Below are positions 51,360 to 58,913 of a DNA stretch of 64,000 bases, in pieces (the first letter of the stretch is position 1; each line of letters opens with the position of its first letter). The notes below the pieces were generated by a model. It was given only the letters and a program-made list of their open reading frames with translations, ran no database searches and was not told where the DNA came from. Origin of the DNA: Bog-473 sp963783245 (GTDB lineage Bacteria > Actinomycetota > Acidimicrobiia > Acidimicrobiales > RAAP-2); the NCBI GenBank assembly GCA_963783245.1, contig CAWAMS010000001.1:595912-659911 (forward strand), written 5' to 3'. Both the position numbers and the translations under genes were made by a program.

Positions 51360-51827
51360 CTACCTCTTCTCGACAACATCGCCAAGGGCTCCGGTTGTGC
51401 CCCCGGGTCCTTCGAGCACGGCCAGGGTGCAGCGAGCAGCGCAGATCGCCCGATCCTCGTCGTCCGTCAGGGCGATCGACCAGACCTGGACGGTTCTGCC
51501 GACCCGCAACGGCGTGGCCGTCGCGGTGAGATGCCCATCCGTCACCCCACGTAGATGGCTGGCATTGATCTCTATGCCCACCACCTGACGCCCCCTCCCG
51601 GCGGCCAGCGAGGCGCCGAAACTGGCGGCCGACTCGGCCAGCAGGGCCGACACCCCACCGTGCAACAAACCGTAGGGCTGGTGCACCTTCCACGTCACCG
51701 GCAGCCGCAGGACGACCTTCTCCGGACCCGCTTCGAGGACTTCGACGTCGAGCAGCTCGTGGATGTCGTGCCGTCCGCTCGGGAAGAGCCGGCGGTCCTC
51801 GTTGTCGGGCGCGGGCGTCGCGGGCAC
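51360..51827 (-). CDS. PaaI family hotdog thioesterase
   Basis: A 155-residue hotdog-fold acyl-CoA thioesterase: KVHQPYGLLHGGVSALLAESAASFGA holds the conserved HGG and catalytic acid, and GVTDGHLTATATPLRVGRTVQVW is typical of the PaaI/YbgC group. GTG 51827 has TAACAT 6 nt upstream. It is divergent from a threonine aldolase with only 39 bp between starts. Confidence 0.88.
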   Translation of the reverse strand: MPATPAPDNEDRRLFPSGRHDIHELLDVEVLEAGPEKVVLRLPVTWKVHQPYGLLHGGVSALLAESAASFGASLAAGRGRQVVGIEINASHLRGVTDGHLTATATPLRVGRTVQVWSIALTDDEDRAICAARCTLAVLEGPGGTTGALGDVVEKR

Positions 51828-51833
51828 GGGGTC

Positions 51834-51858
51834 ATGTTAGAGGCCGCATGGGTAGGCT
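51834..51858 (+). promoter_or_regulatory. Back-to-back -10 boxes of divergent leaderless promoters
   Basis: Minus-strand TAACAT (51834-51839) serves the thioesterase and plus-strand TAGGCT (51853-51858) the aldolase; only 13 bp separate the boxes. Each -35 region therefore falls in the other gene's promoter or coding start. Confidence 0.45.
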
Positions 51859-51866
51859 CACGGTGG

Positions 51867-52883
51867 ATGGCCCTGGTTGACCTGCGGAGTGACACCGTCA
51901 CCCAACCGACAGCAGACATGCGCCGGGCCATGGCGGCAGCGGTCGTGGGTGACGACGACTACGGGGAGGACCCGACGGTACGGGCGTTGGAGGAGGCGTT
52001 TGCCGCGCGCGTCGGGAAGCCTGCGGCACTCTTCGTCCCCTCGGGGACGATGGCCAATCAGATCGCGGTCCGGGTCCTTGCGACAGCAGGGACCGCCGTC
52101 GTCGCCGGACGCCGCCAACACCTGGTGGCCTACGAGTACGGCGCCGCCGCCCGCAACTCTGCGGTCCAGTTCCAGGCGGTCGATGACGCGGACGGAATGC
52201 TCCGACCGGGCGACGTCGCGTGGGCGCGTGAGGCGGCGGCGTACCATCACCCCGACGTGTCGCTGGTCAGTATCGAGAACACACACATGGCTGCATGCGG
52301 CGCCCCCTGGTCGATGGATCGCCTCGCTGCCGTCGTCGCTGCTGCGGGCGACGTGCCCATCCACCTCGACGGGGCCCGCCTCTTCAACGCCGAGGCGGCC
52401 ACCGGCGTCGACGCTTCTGCGTGGGCCGCGCCCGCCACCACCGTGATGTGTTGCTTGTCCAAGGGCCTTTGCGCCCCCGCCGGCTCACTGCTCGCCGGGC
52501 CCGAGGCCGTGATCGGCCGGGCACGCCTCGAGCGCAAGCGCCTGGGTGGCGGCATGCGCCAGGCGGGTGTCCTCGCAGCACCCGGACTGGTCGCCTTGCG
52601 GGACATGGTCGAGCGCCTGCCCGAGGACCACGCCCGCGCCGCGCACTTGGCCGAAGTCGTGGCGGACCGTTGGCCGGGTTGTGGCCTCGATCCGACTTCC
52701 GTGCGGACCAACATCGTGACCTTTCACCATGACGCGCCCGAGAAGCTGTTGGCCCATCTCGAGGACGAGGGCATCCGGGCGGGCACCATCGGACCGGGCA
52801 CCGTGCGCCTGGTCACCCATAACGACGTGGGCGATGCGGGCCTGGCGCGTGCTGTCGCGGCGATAGCCACGGCACCGGACTGA
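51867..52883 (+). CDS. Low-specificity threonine aldolase (PLP)
   Basis: A 338-residue fold-type I PLP enzyme cleaving L-threonine/allo-threonine to glycine and acetaldehyde. VDLRSDTVTQPTADMRRAM, VGDDDYGEDPTVRALE, FVPSGTMANQIAV, HLDGARLFNAEAATG and the PLP-Lys in CCLSKGLCAPAGS are family landmarks. ATG 51867 is placed by the -10 box 8 nt upstream. The frame is open further upstream but overlaps the divergent thioesterase. Confidence 0.93.
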   Translation: MALVDLRSDTVTQPTADMRRAMAAAVVGDDDYGEDPTVRALEEAFAARVGKPAALFVPSGTMANQIAVRVLATAGTAVVAGRRQHLVAYEYGAAARNSAVQFQAVDDADGMLRPGDVAWAREAAAYHHPDVSLVSIENTHMAACGAPWSMDRLAAVVAAAGDVPIHLDGARLFNAEAATGVDASAWAAPATTVMCCLSKGLCAPAGSLLAGPEAVIGRARLERKRLGGGMRQAGVLAAPGLVALRDMVERLPEDHARAAHLAEVVADRWPGCGLDPTSVRTNIVTFHHDAPEKLLAHLEDEGIRAGTIGPGTVRLVTHNDVGDAGLARAVAAIATAPD

Positions 52884-52924
52884 AGCGTCACGTAGAGATT
52901 GCAGCACCTGAGAAAAGGAGGACG

Positions 52925-53818
52925 ATGAAGATCCGGATCGGCATCAGTGCCGGTGGAGACGACCTGGGGCCCGACGCCATGGTGGCGCTGGGGCAGGCAG
53001 TGGCCGAGTACGGCTTCGACTCGGTATGGCTGCCCGAGGTCCTCTCCCGGCCCGGGCCTGATCCCCTGGTGGGATTGGCCTGGCTCTCGGGCGCCTGCCC
53101 CGGCCTGAAGATCGGCACCACCATGCTGCTCCCCGGACGGAACCTCGTCTGGTTGGCCAAGGCGATCGGCACGCTGGACCAGCTCTCACGGGGTCGCTTC
53201 CTGCTCACGTTCGTACCCGGCCTTGCGATCGGCGGTGAGCGCACCGCCGTCGGGATCCCCCCTTCCGAGCGGGGCGCACTCATGGAGGAGGCGCTTCCGG
53301 TGCTGCGCCGATTCTGGGCCGGGGAGTCGGTCAGCCACGACGGCCCGTCCGGCTCCTTCACCGACGTTTCGGTCTCACCGCGACCGGTCCAGGTTCCCTT
53401 CGACGTGTGGCTCGGTGGCAATGTGCCGTCGGCCCTGGATCGCTGCGGGCGGCTGGGTGACGGCTGGATTCCTTCTCTCTGCACGCCCGCAGAAGCGTCG
53501 AAGGGGAAGAAGGTCATCGACGAGGTGGCGGCAGCCAACGGCCGCTCCATCAGCCCGGAGCACTTCGGGATCAGCGTCGCCTACGCGCCGGTCGGCACCG
53601 ATTACAACAGCGAAGCTGTCGCCGCCCTGGCCCGGCGGGCCAAGGGGCGTCCCTTGGACCAGCTCCTCCCGATCGGGCTGGACGCCCTGCGGGCACTGCT
53701 CGAATCCTTCCTCGACGTCGGCTTCTCCAAGTTCATCGTCCGGCCCATGGCGGCCCCCGGCGCATGGTCCCGCGAGCTCGAGGCTCTCGCCACCGGCGTA
53801 GGCGACCTGCAGACGTGA
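52925..53818 (+). CDS. LLM class flavin/F420-dependent oxidoreductase
   Basis: A 297-residue luciferase-like oxidoreductase: MKIRIGISAGGDDL, YGFDSVWLPEVLSRPGPD, TLDQLSRGRFLLTFVPGLA and VPFDVWLGGNVPSALDRCGRLGDGW. F420 is the probable cofactor by clade. AAAGGAGGA precedes ATG 52925. Its stop overlaps the next GTG (GTGA), linking it with a DUF6817-like protein. Confidence 0.88.
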   Translation: MKIRIGISAGGDDLGPDAMVALGQAVAEYGFDSVWLPEVLSRPGPDPLVGLAWLSGACPGLKIGTTMLLPGRNLVWLAKAIGTLDQLSRGRFLLTFVPGLAIGGERTAVGIPPSERGALMEEALPVLRRFWAGESVSHDGPSGSFTDVSVSPRPVQVPFDVWLGGNVPSALDRCGRLGDGWIPSLCTPAEASKGKKVIDEVAAANGRSISPEHFGISVAYAPVGTDYNSEAVAALARRAKGRPLDQLLPIGLDALRALLESFLDVGFSKFIVRPMAAPGAWSRELEALATGVGDLQT

Positions 53819-54384
53819 CGCGGACGACGGAGGATCGTCGCCGTGCGATCGTGGAGTTCCTACGGGACCACGGGGCGGACAGCACGCCGCACATCTTCGG
53901 GGACCTGCTGAGCCACCTGGTCGGCGTGGAGGCCCTTGTACGCGACTGGGGTGGTTCCGACCTCCTGGCACTGGCCGCGCTCGGCCATGCCACCTACGGG
54001 ACCGACGGCTTCGAGCCGTTCATCCTCGAGGTTGCACAACGCGCGGAGCTCGTGGACGCCATCGGTCCCGAAGCCGAGGCGTTCGTCTATTTTTACGCCG
54101 CCTGCGATCGCGGCGTCTTCTACCCGCAGCTCGCCTCTCCGAGCACCCAGCTCGGCGCCCTCAGCTTCCGCGACCGCTTCACCGGGTCCCTGTCGACGCC
54201 CAGCGCCGACGACGTCGCCCTCTTCGTCGATCTGACCTACGCCAACGAGGTCGAGCTCGCGTGCGCCTCGCCCGGCGGCCCGACCGAATGGACCTGGTTG
54301 GCCGACTTCTGCCGCGCGACGCGGCGGTGGGCCAGCCCGGAATTCTTCTCCGGTGCAACCGCACTCCTGCAACCGGTGAGCTGA
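53815..54384 (+). CDS. DUF6817-like protein
   Basis: A 189-residue soluble protein. HIFGDLLSHLVGVEALVRDWGG and LLALAALGHATYGTDGFEP match the His-rich pattern of DUF6817, whose spaced histidines and Asp resemble a divergent HD-type metal site. No activity is known. GTG 53815 overlaps the LLM stop, so the two are translationally coupled, and a PIG-L deacetylase follows after 44 nt. The coupling hints that it processes or shields a product of the flavoenzyme (inference). Confidence 0.7.
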   Translation: MTRTTEDRRRAIVEFLRDHGADSTPHIFGDLLSHLVGVEALVRDWGGSDLLALAALGHATYGTDGFEPFILEVAQRAELVDAIGPEAEAFVYFYAACDRGVFYPQLASPSTQLGALSFRDRFTGSLSTPSADDVALFVDLTYANEVELACASPGGPTEWTWLADFCRATRRWASPEFFSGATALLQPVS

Positions 54385-54415
54385 CGGCCCTGTCCGGAAC
54401 GCCGGGCCGGCCCCC

Positions 54416-54421
54416 TACGCT
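54416..54421 (+). promoter_or_regulatory. Putative -10 box (leaderless) of the PIG-L deacetylase gene
   Basis: TACGCT lies 7 nt before ATG 54429 with no ribosome-binding site between, suggesting an independent leaderless transcript. Confidence 0.45.
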
Positions 54422-54428
54422 CGACGAG

Positions 54429-55250
54429 ATGGCAGACCCTGCTCTCACGCTCATGGCCGTCCACGCCCACCCCGACGACGAGGCGCTCGGGACCGGGGGC
54501 ATTCTGGCCCTCTACGCGGATGAAGGTGTGCGGACCGTGCTCGTGACCTGCACCAACGGCGAATTGGGCGATGCGCCGGGCGGGGTGAAGCCCGGCGACC
54601 CAGGCCACGACGAAGCCGTGGTCGTCCCGCTCCGGCTCGAGGAGCTCGAGACCAGCAGCAAGGTGCTCGGGGTGTCCCACCTCGAGCTCTTGGGCTATCA
54701 CGACTCGGGCATGGAGGGCTGGCCCCAGAACGTCGCGCCCGGGGCCTTCTGGCAGGCGCCCGTGGCTGAGGCTGGGCACCGGCTGGCCGAGCTCATGGAG
54801 AAATACCGACCCCAGGTCGTGGTCACCTATGACGAGAACGGCTTCTACGGTCATCCCGACCATATCCAGGCGAACCGGATCACCCTGGCTGCCATCGCCG
54901 AGTGCAAGGTGCCGGCCAAGCTCTATTACACGGCAGTGGCCCGTTCGGCCATCCGTGGCATGGGTGACCTTTTGGCGGAGGCCGGCATTGAGACTCCAGC
55001 CGAAATTGAGGAGAGCCCCGACTTCGGAACGCCCGACGAATTGATCACGACCACCGTGGACTGCCGTTCGGTGGCAGACCGCAAGTTTGCGTCGCTGGCC
55101 GCGCATGCCAGCCAGAGCGAGAACATCTTCTTCCTTCAAATGGGAGAGGAGCTCTTCGCCACAATGATGGGCACCGAGAGCTTCGTCCGGGTCCAGGACT
55201 CCACAGGTGCCCCGACGCCCGAATTCGACCTGTTCGCAGGCCTGAGGTAG
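54429..55250 (+). CDS. PIG-L/LmbE family zinc deacetylase (mycothiol amidase-like)
   Basis: A 273-residue N-deacetylase. VHAHPDDEALGTGG holds the zinc-binding His/Asp and catalytic Asp; the third ligand lies in FYGHPDHIQANR. The family includes mycothiol conjugate amidase (Mca), MshB and LmbE. ELLGYHDSGMEGWPQN and the length make it Mca/MshB-like, which suits an actinobacterium that makes mycothiol, but the substrate is not fixed by sequence. It carries its own -10 box. Confidence 0.88.
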   Translation: MADPALTLMAVHAHPDDEALGTGGILALYADEGVRTVLVTCTNGELGDAPGGVKPGDPGHDEAVVVPLRLEELETSSKVLGVSHLELLGYHDSGMEGWPQNVAPGAFWQAPVAEAGHRLAELMEKYRPQVVVTYDENGFYGHPDHIQANRITLAAIAECKVPAKLYYTAVARSAIRGMGDLLAEAGIETPAEIEESPDFGTPDELITTTVDCRSVADRKFASLAAHASQSENIFFLQMGEELFATMMGTESFVRVQDSTGAPTPEFDLFAGLR

Positions 55251-55277
55251 GGCCGGACGGCTACCGGACCGGGCCCG

Positions 55278-55781
55278 CTACCCGCCCGACGACGCGCCGA
55301 CCGGAGCAGAAGGAGCTGCCCGCGCCGCGGGAGCGGCGCCGAGGACGCACAGGGCCCCGGCCACCAGCAACACCGCGATGGCGGCGATCTCGACGCTGAG
55401 CGCCAAGCTGGCGAAGGGTGCGGCCCAGGATTCCTTGAAGTTGAAGAGACCCTTGGACAGTCCCACCGTCAGAAGGAAGCCCACCATGGTGGAGCCGGCG
55501 AAGCCGATGCCGACGATGGCGGCCCAGACCCGTCGGACGGTCGCCACCACGATGGCCACGATCAGCCCCCCGATGGACTGGGCCAGGAACAAGGGACCGA
55601 TGGTCGCGATGTGGCGGTACCCGTCGGTCTCATTCCACAGGTGGAAGTGGATGTAGGCCGACCACAGGATCAGGAGAGCGCCGACCACGAACGCCACGGT
55701 TGCCGCGACGCCGACGCCCGCCGAGGCGCCTCCAGGCCCGTTGCCGAGCAACCTGAGAGGGCCTTTCCCGGATTTCCTCAC
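55278..55781 (-). CDS. Four-helix membrane protein, unknown function
   Basis: A 167-residue protein with four predicted membrane segments (about residues 25-45, 62-82, 88-108 and 125-148), an extracytoplasmic loop with HFHLWNETDGYRH after helix 1 and an Ala/Pro C-terminal tail. No family was recognised beyond actinobacterial hypothetical proteins. GTG 55781 start. It is divergent from the ECF sigma gene with a 129-bp gap; such small membrane proteins are often regulon members, but this is only context. Confidence 0.65.
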   Translation of the reverse strand: MRKSGKGPLRLLGNGPGGASAGVGVAATVAFVVGALLILWSAYIHFHLWNETDGYRHIATIGPLFLAQSIGGLIVAIVVATVRRVWAAIVGIGFAGSTMVGFLLTVGLSKGLFNFKESWAAPFASLALSVEIAAIAVLLVAGALCVLGAAPAARAAPSAPVGASSGG

Positions 55782-55910
55782 GATGCTGCGGTGCGGTGCG
55801 ACACGATGACCACGCTCCCTTCACCCAGTTATACGGAGCCGGAGACCCTGCGGATTGACCAAATCCCACCCGGATGAATCCCTGCACCGCTCTCGCCCGT
55901 ACAGCTGTCC

Positions 55911-56501
55911 ATGGGAGAGTTATTCGTGATCGACAGCGGGTCGACCGATGAAGCTCTCCTGGCCGGCATGGCCATGGGGGACCAGGCCGCCGCCATCGTC
56001 TTCGTGCGGCGCTACCAGCGTCGAATCTTCGGTCTCGCCTATTCCATGACCGGTGATGCCTCGGTGTCCGAGGAAGTAGCCCAGGAGGCGCTGATCAGGG
56101 TCTGGCGCCACGCCCCGGTCTTCGACCATCGCCGAGGTTCGGTGACGTCCTGGGTGCTGACGATCACGCGCAACCTGACCATCGATGCACTGCGCATGCG
56201 CCGGGCGTTGCCGACCGATCCCGATGATTTTGCCGCGTCGGCCATGATCAGCCTCGAGCACAATCCCGAAGACGCCGTCGGGCGCGGCGATGTCAGCGAC
56301 GTGATGCGCGCAGCTCTGGGCGAACTCCCGGCAGAGCAGCGGCGGGCCGTCGTGCTGGCGGCGGTCTACGGCCGCACCGCGCTCGAAATCAGTGAAGAGG
56401 AGGCCATCCCGCTCGGGACGGCGAAGACCCGCATACGGACGGGGCTCATCCGGCTGCGCGCCGCAGTCGAGCACGTTCGCCAGACTGGGGAAGAACGATG
56501 A
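55911..56501 (+). CDS. ECF family RNA polymerase sigma factor
   Basis: A 196-residue sigma-70 family ECF factor. Region 2 is FVRRYQRRIFGLAYSMTGD...VSEEVAQEALIRVWRHA with the -10-reading helix around RGSVTSWVLTITRNLTIDALR; region 4 is LPAEQRRAVVLAAVYGRTAL...IPLGTAKTRIRTGLIRLR. It resembles the SigK/RpoE-like ECF groups. The anti-sigma gene overlaps its stop (ATGA). The target promoter motif cannot be deduced here. Confidence 0.92.
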   Translation: MGELFVIDSGSTDEALLAGMAMGDQAAAIVFVRRYQRRIFGLAYSMTGDASVSEEVAQEALIRVWRHAPVFDHRRGSVTSWVLTITRNLTIDALRMRRALPTDPDDFAASAMISLEHNPEDAVGRGDVSDVMRAALGELPAEQRRAVVLAAVYGRTALEISEEEAIPLGTAKTRIRTGLIRLRAAVEHVRQTGEER

Positions 56502-57229
56502 TCGAGGGCCCACACCCCGCCGCGTGCGACGAGTACGCCGACAACCTGGCCGAGCTCGCTCTGGGCATCTTGACCGGGCGCGAACGGGCCACCACCTTGG
56601 CCCACGTCGATTCGTGCCCGCGCTGTGCCGAGGAGCTCGAACAGTTGTCCCATGCCGCCGATGCCGTGGTGAGCGTGGCGCCCGAAATCGAGCCGACGAT
56701 GGGGTTCGAGGTCCGGTTGTTCAACCGCATGGGATTGAACGAGGCGCCGGCACCGTCAGCGGCCCCTCCCGCATCCCCGCAGAGCGCCGCGCGGTGGAGC
56801 GAGCGCGTGCCCCGCTGGGCCCTGGCCGGCGCGGCCGCCGCGATCGCCCTCGCCCTGGGCCTGGGCATCGGTTGGTCGACGGGCACGGGTCACAGTGCGC
56901 CGACGCGACCGCATGACCCGGTCGGGGCGGAGATCGCCGCGGGCAACCTGACCGCAAACGGCAGCACCGTGGGCAGCGTCAACACGTACGGCGGTTCCAA
57001 GCCCTGGATGATCGTGACCCTGGCCGACTCGTGGACCGACGGGAAAGTCACCTGCGAGGTCGTCACCGATGACGGTGTCACCCACGAGGTGGGCTCCTTC
57101 ACTGCGACGGACGGGTACGGCGCCTGGGGCGCACCCCTTCGGGTGTCGCCCCAGGACGTACAAAAGGCCGAGGTGGTGTCATCCACAGGAAAGGTGATCG
57201 CCACCGCCTCGTTGCGCAGCGTCCCCTGA
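56498..57229 (+). CDS. Membrane-anchored zinc anti-sigma factor
   Basis: A 243-residue RskA/ZAS-like protein. The cytoplasmic N-terminus has His36-x3-Cys40-x2-Cys43 (AHVDSCPRC), the HxxxCxxC zinc motif of anti-sigma factors. A membrane helix at ~105-127 (WALAGAAAAIALALGLGIGW) leads to an extracytoplasmic beta-rich domain (GGSKPWMIVTLADSW). It would hold the ECF factor at the membrane until released. The start overlaps the sigma stop. Confidence 0.9.
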   Translation: MIEGPHPAACDEYADNLAELALGILTGRERATTLAHVDSCPRCAEELEQLSHAADAVVSVAPEIEPTMGFEVRLFNRMGLNEAPAPSAAPPASPQSAARWSERVPRWALAGAAAAIALALGLGIGWSTGTGHSAPTRPHDPVGAEIAAGNLTANGSTVGSVNTYGGSKPWMIVTLADSWTDGKVTCEVVTDDGVTHEVGSFTATDGYGAWGAPLRVSPQDVQKAEVVSSTGKVIATASLRSVP

Positions 57230-57240
57230 CGCCGGGCCGC

Positions 57241-58692
57241 TCAATAGCGGTACGAGTCGGGCTTGTACGGGCCCTCGACGGGCACGCCGATGTAATCGGC
57301 CTGGTCCTGGGAGAGAACCGTGAGCTTGACGCCGAGCGCGTCGAGGTGCAGACGGGCCACCTTTTCGTCGAGATGCTTGGGGAGCACGTACACCTCGTTG
57401 ACGTACTCACCGGTCTGGGTGAACAACTCCAGCTGCGCCATCGTCTGGTTGGTGAAGGAGTTGGACATGACGAAGCTGGGGTGCCCGGTTGCGTTGCCGA
57501 GGTTGAGCAGCCGACCCTCGGAGAGGATGATCACCACGTGGCCGTCGGGGTAGACCCACTTGTCGACCTGGGGCTTGATGTTGATCCGCTCGATGCCCGG
57601 GGTCTTCATCAGTCCGGCCATATCGATTTCATTGTCGAAGTGCCCGATGTTGCCGACGATCGCCTGATGCTTCATGGCGGCCATGTGTGCCGCCGTGATG
57701 ATGTTCTTGTTGCCCGTTGTCGTGACGATGATGTCGGCCTGCGGGAGGATGTCCTCCAGGGTGGTCACCTGGTACCCCTCCATGGCCGCCTGGAGCGCAC
57801 AAATGGGGTCAACTTCGGTCACGACCACCCGCGCGCCCTGGCCGCTGAGTGACTGGGCGCAGCCCTTGCCGACGTCGCCGTACCCGCACACGACCGCCAC
57901 CTTGCCGCCGATGAGCACGTCCGTCGCCCGGTTGATCCCGTCGATCAGGGAGTGGCGGCAGCCGTACTTGTTGTCGAATTTGGACTTGGTCACAGAATCG
58001 TTCACATTGATGGCCGGGAAGAGGAGCTCGCCGCGCTTTTGCATCTCGTAGAGCCGGTGCACGCCGGTCGTGGTCTCCTCGGTCACGCCGAGAATGCCAT
58101 TGGCGATGGAGGTCCAACGCTGCGGGTCCTGGGCGAGGCTGCGGCCGAGGAGTGCGAGGACGAACTGGAACTCCTCGGAATCGGCGGTTGAAGGATCGGG
58201 AACGGCGCCCGCCTTCTCGAACTCGACGCCCTTGTGGACGAGCAGGGTGGCGTCCCCGCCGTCGTCGAGGATGAGGTTCGGACCGCCCTCGCCCGGCCAC
58301 AGCAGAGCTTGTTCGGTACACCACCAGTACTCCTCGAGTGTCTCGCCCTTCCAGGCGAAGACGGGGACGCCTTTGGGGTCATTGACGGTGCCTTCGGGAC
58401 CGACGGCGACCGCTGCGGCTGCGTGATCCTGGGTGGAGAAGATGTTGCAACTCGCCCATCGCACCCGTGCTCCGAGCGCAGTAAGGGTTTCGATGAGCAC
58501 GGCCGTCTGCACCGTCATGTGGAGCGAACCGGTGATCCGGGCCCCGGCGAGGGGCTGGCTCTCTGCGTACTCGGATCGCATGGCCATCAAGCCGGGCATC
58601 TCGTGCTCTGCGAGGACGATCTCCTTGCGACCGAATTCGGCCGCGGTGAGGTCGGCCACCTTGAACGGGAGGATTGTTTCAGCAGCGGGCAT
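57241..58692 (-). CDS. ahcY: Adenosylhomocysteinase
   Basis: A 483-residue SAHase that splits S-adenosylhomocysteine into adenosine and homocysteine. ASCNIFSTQDHAAAA, FDNKYGCRHSLIDGINRATD and the NAD loop VCGYGDVGKGCAQSL are diagnostic, and the C-terminus KPDSYRY is the family's near-universal ending. GGAGTT precedes ATG 58692; the upstream extension to 58860 is not homologous. Homocysteine is the substrate of MetH, encoded 45 kb away. Confidence 0.96.
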   Translation of the reverse strand: MPAAETILPFKVADLTAAEFGRKEIVLAEHEMPGLMAMRSEYAESQPLAGARITGSLHMTVQTAVLIETLTALGARVRWASCNIFSTQDHAAAAVAVGPEGTVNDPKGVPVFAWKGETLEEYWWCTEQALLWPGEGGPNLILDDGGDATLLVHKGVEFEKAGAVPDPSTADSEEFQFVLALLGRSLAQDPQRWTSIANGILGVTEETTTGVHRLYEMQKRGELLFPAINVNDSVTKSKFDNKYGCRHSLIDGINRATDVLIGGKVAVVCGYGDVGKGCAQSLSGQGARVVVTEVDPICALQAAMEGYQVTTLEDILPQADIIVTTTGNKNIITAAHMAAMKHQAIVGNIGHFDNEIDMAGLMKTPGIERINIKPQVDKWVYPDGHVVIILSEGRLLNLGNATGHPSFVMSNSFTNQTMAQLELFTQTGEYVNEVYVLPKHLDEKVARLHLDALGVKLTVLSQDQADYIGVPVEGPYKPDSYRY

Positions 58693-58740
58693 GGCAACTC
58701 CTTTTTTCGTGGATGTCTCGTGCGCGGGCGCGCAGGCCTT

Positions 58741-58790
58741 GTATGGGCCATACGGCGGAAGCGCAACGCACCTGCCCCGACATCTGTCGG
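58741..58790 (-). promoter_or_regulatory. Two inverted repeats upstream of ahcY
   Basis: GTATGGGCCATAC (58741-58753) and the perfect palindrome CCGACATCTGTCGG (58777-58790) lie 49-98 nt upstream of the ahcY ATG. They may be operators or leader-RNA hairpins. I checked this region for SAH/SAM riboswitch cores and could not find one. Confidence 0.45.
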
Positions 58791-58899
58791 AGGCCGTGTA
58801 CCCGCTACAAGGATAGATCGTGGTCCGAGCGCAGGCGAACATCGTCGTCGCGCGCCGCATTGTGCCGGGGCATGATCACCCCTTTCGGGGTCGAGTTGT

Positions 58900-58905
58900 T
58901 AGCGT
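58900..58905 (+). promoter_or_regulatory. Putative -10 box (leaderless) of the LCP gene
   Basis: TAGCGT lies 8 nt before ATG 58914. Confidence 0.4.
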
Positions 58906-58913
58906 GACGACCC

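Noticed and set aside
58693..58913. SAM or SAH riboswitch upstream of ahcY
   Set aside because: I could not align the leader with known SAH or SAM cores; only two simple palindromes are evident.
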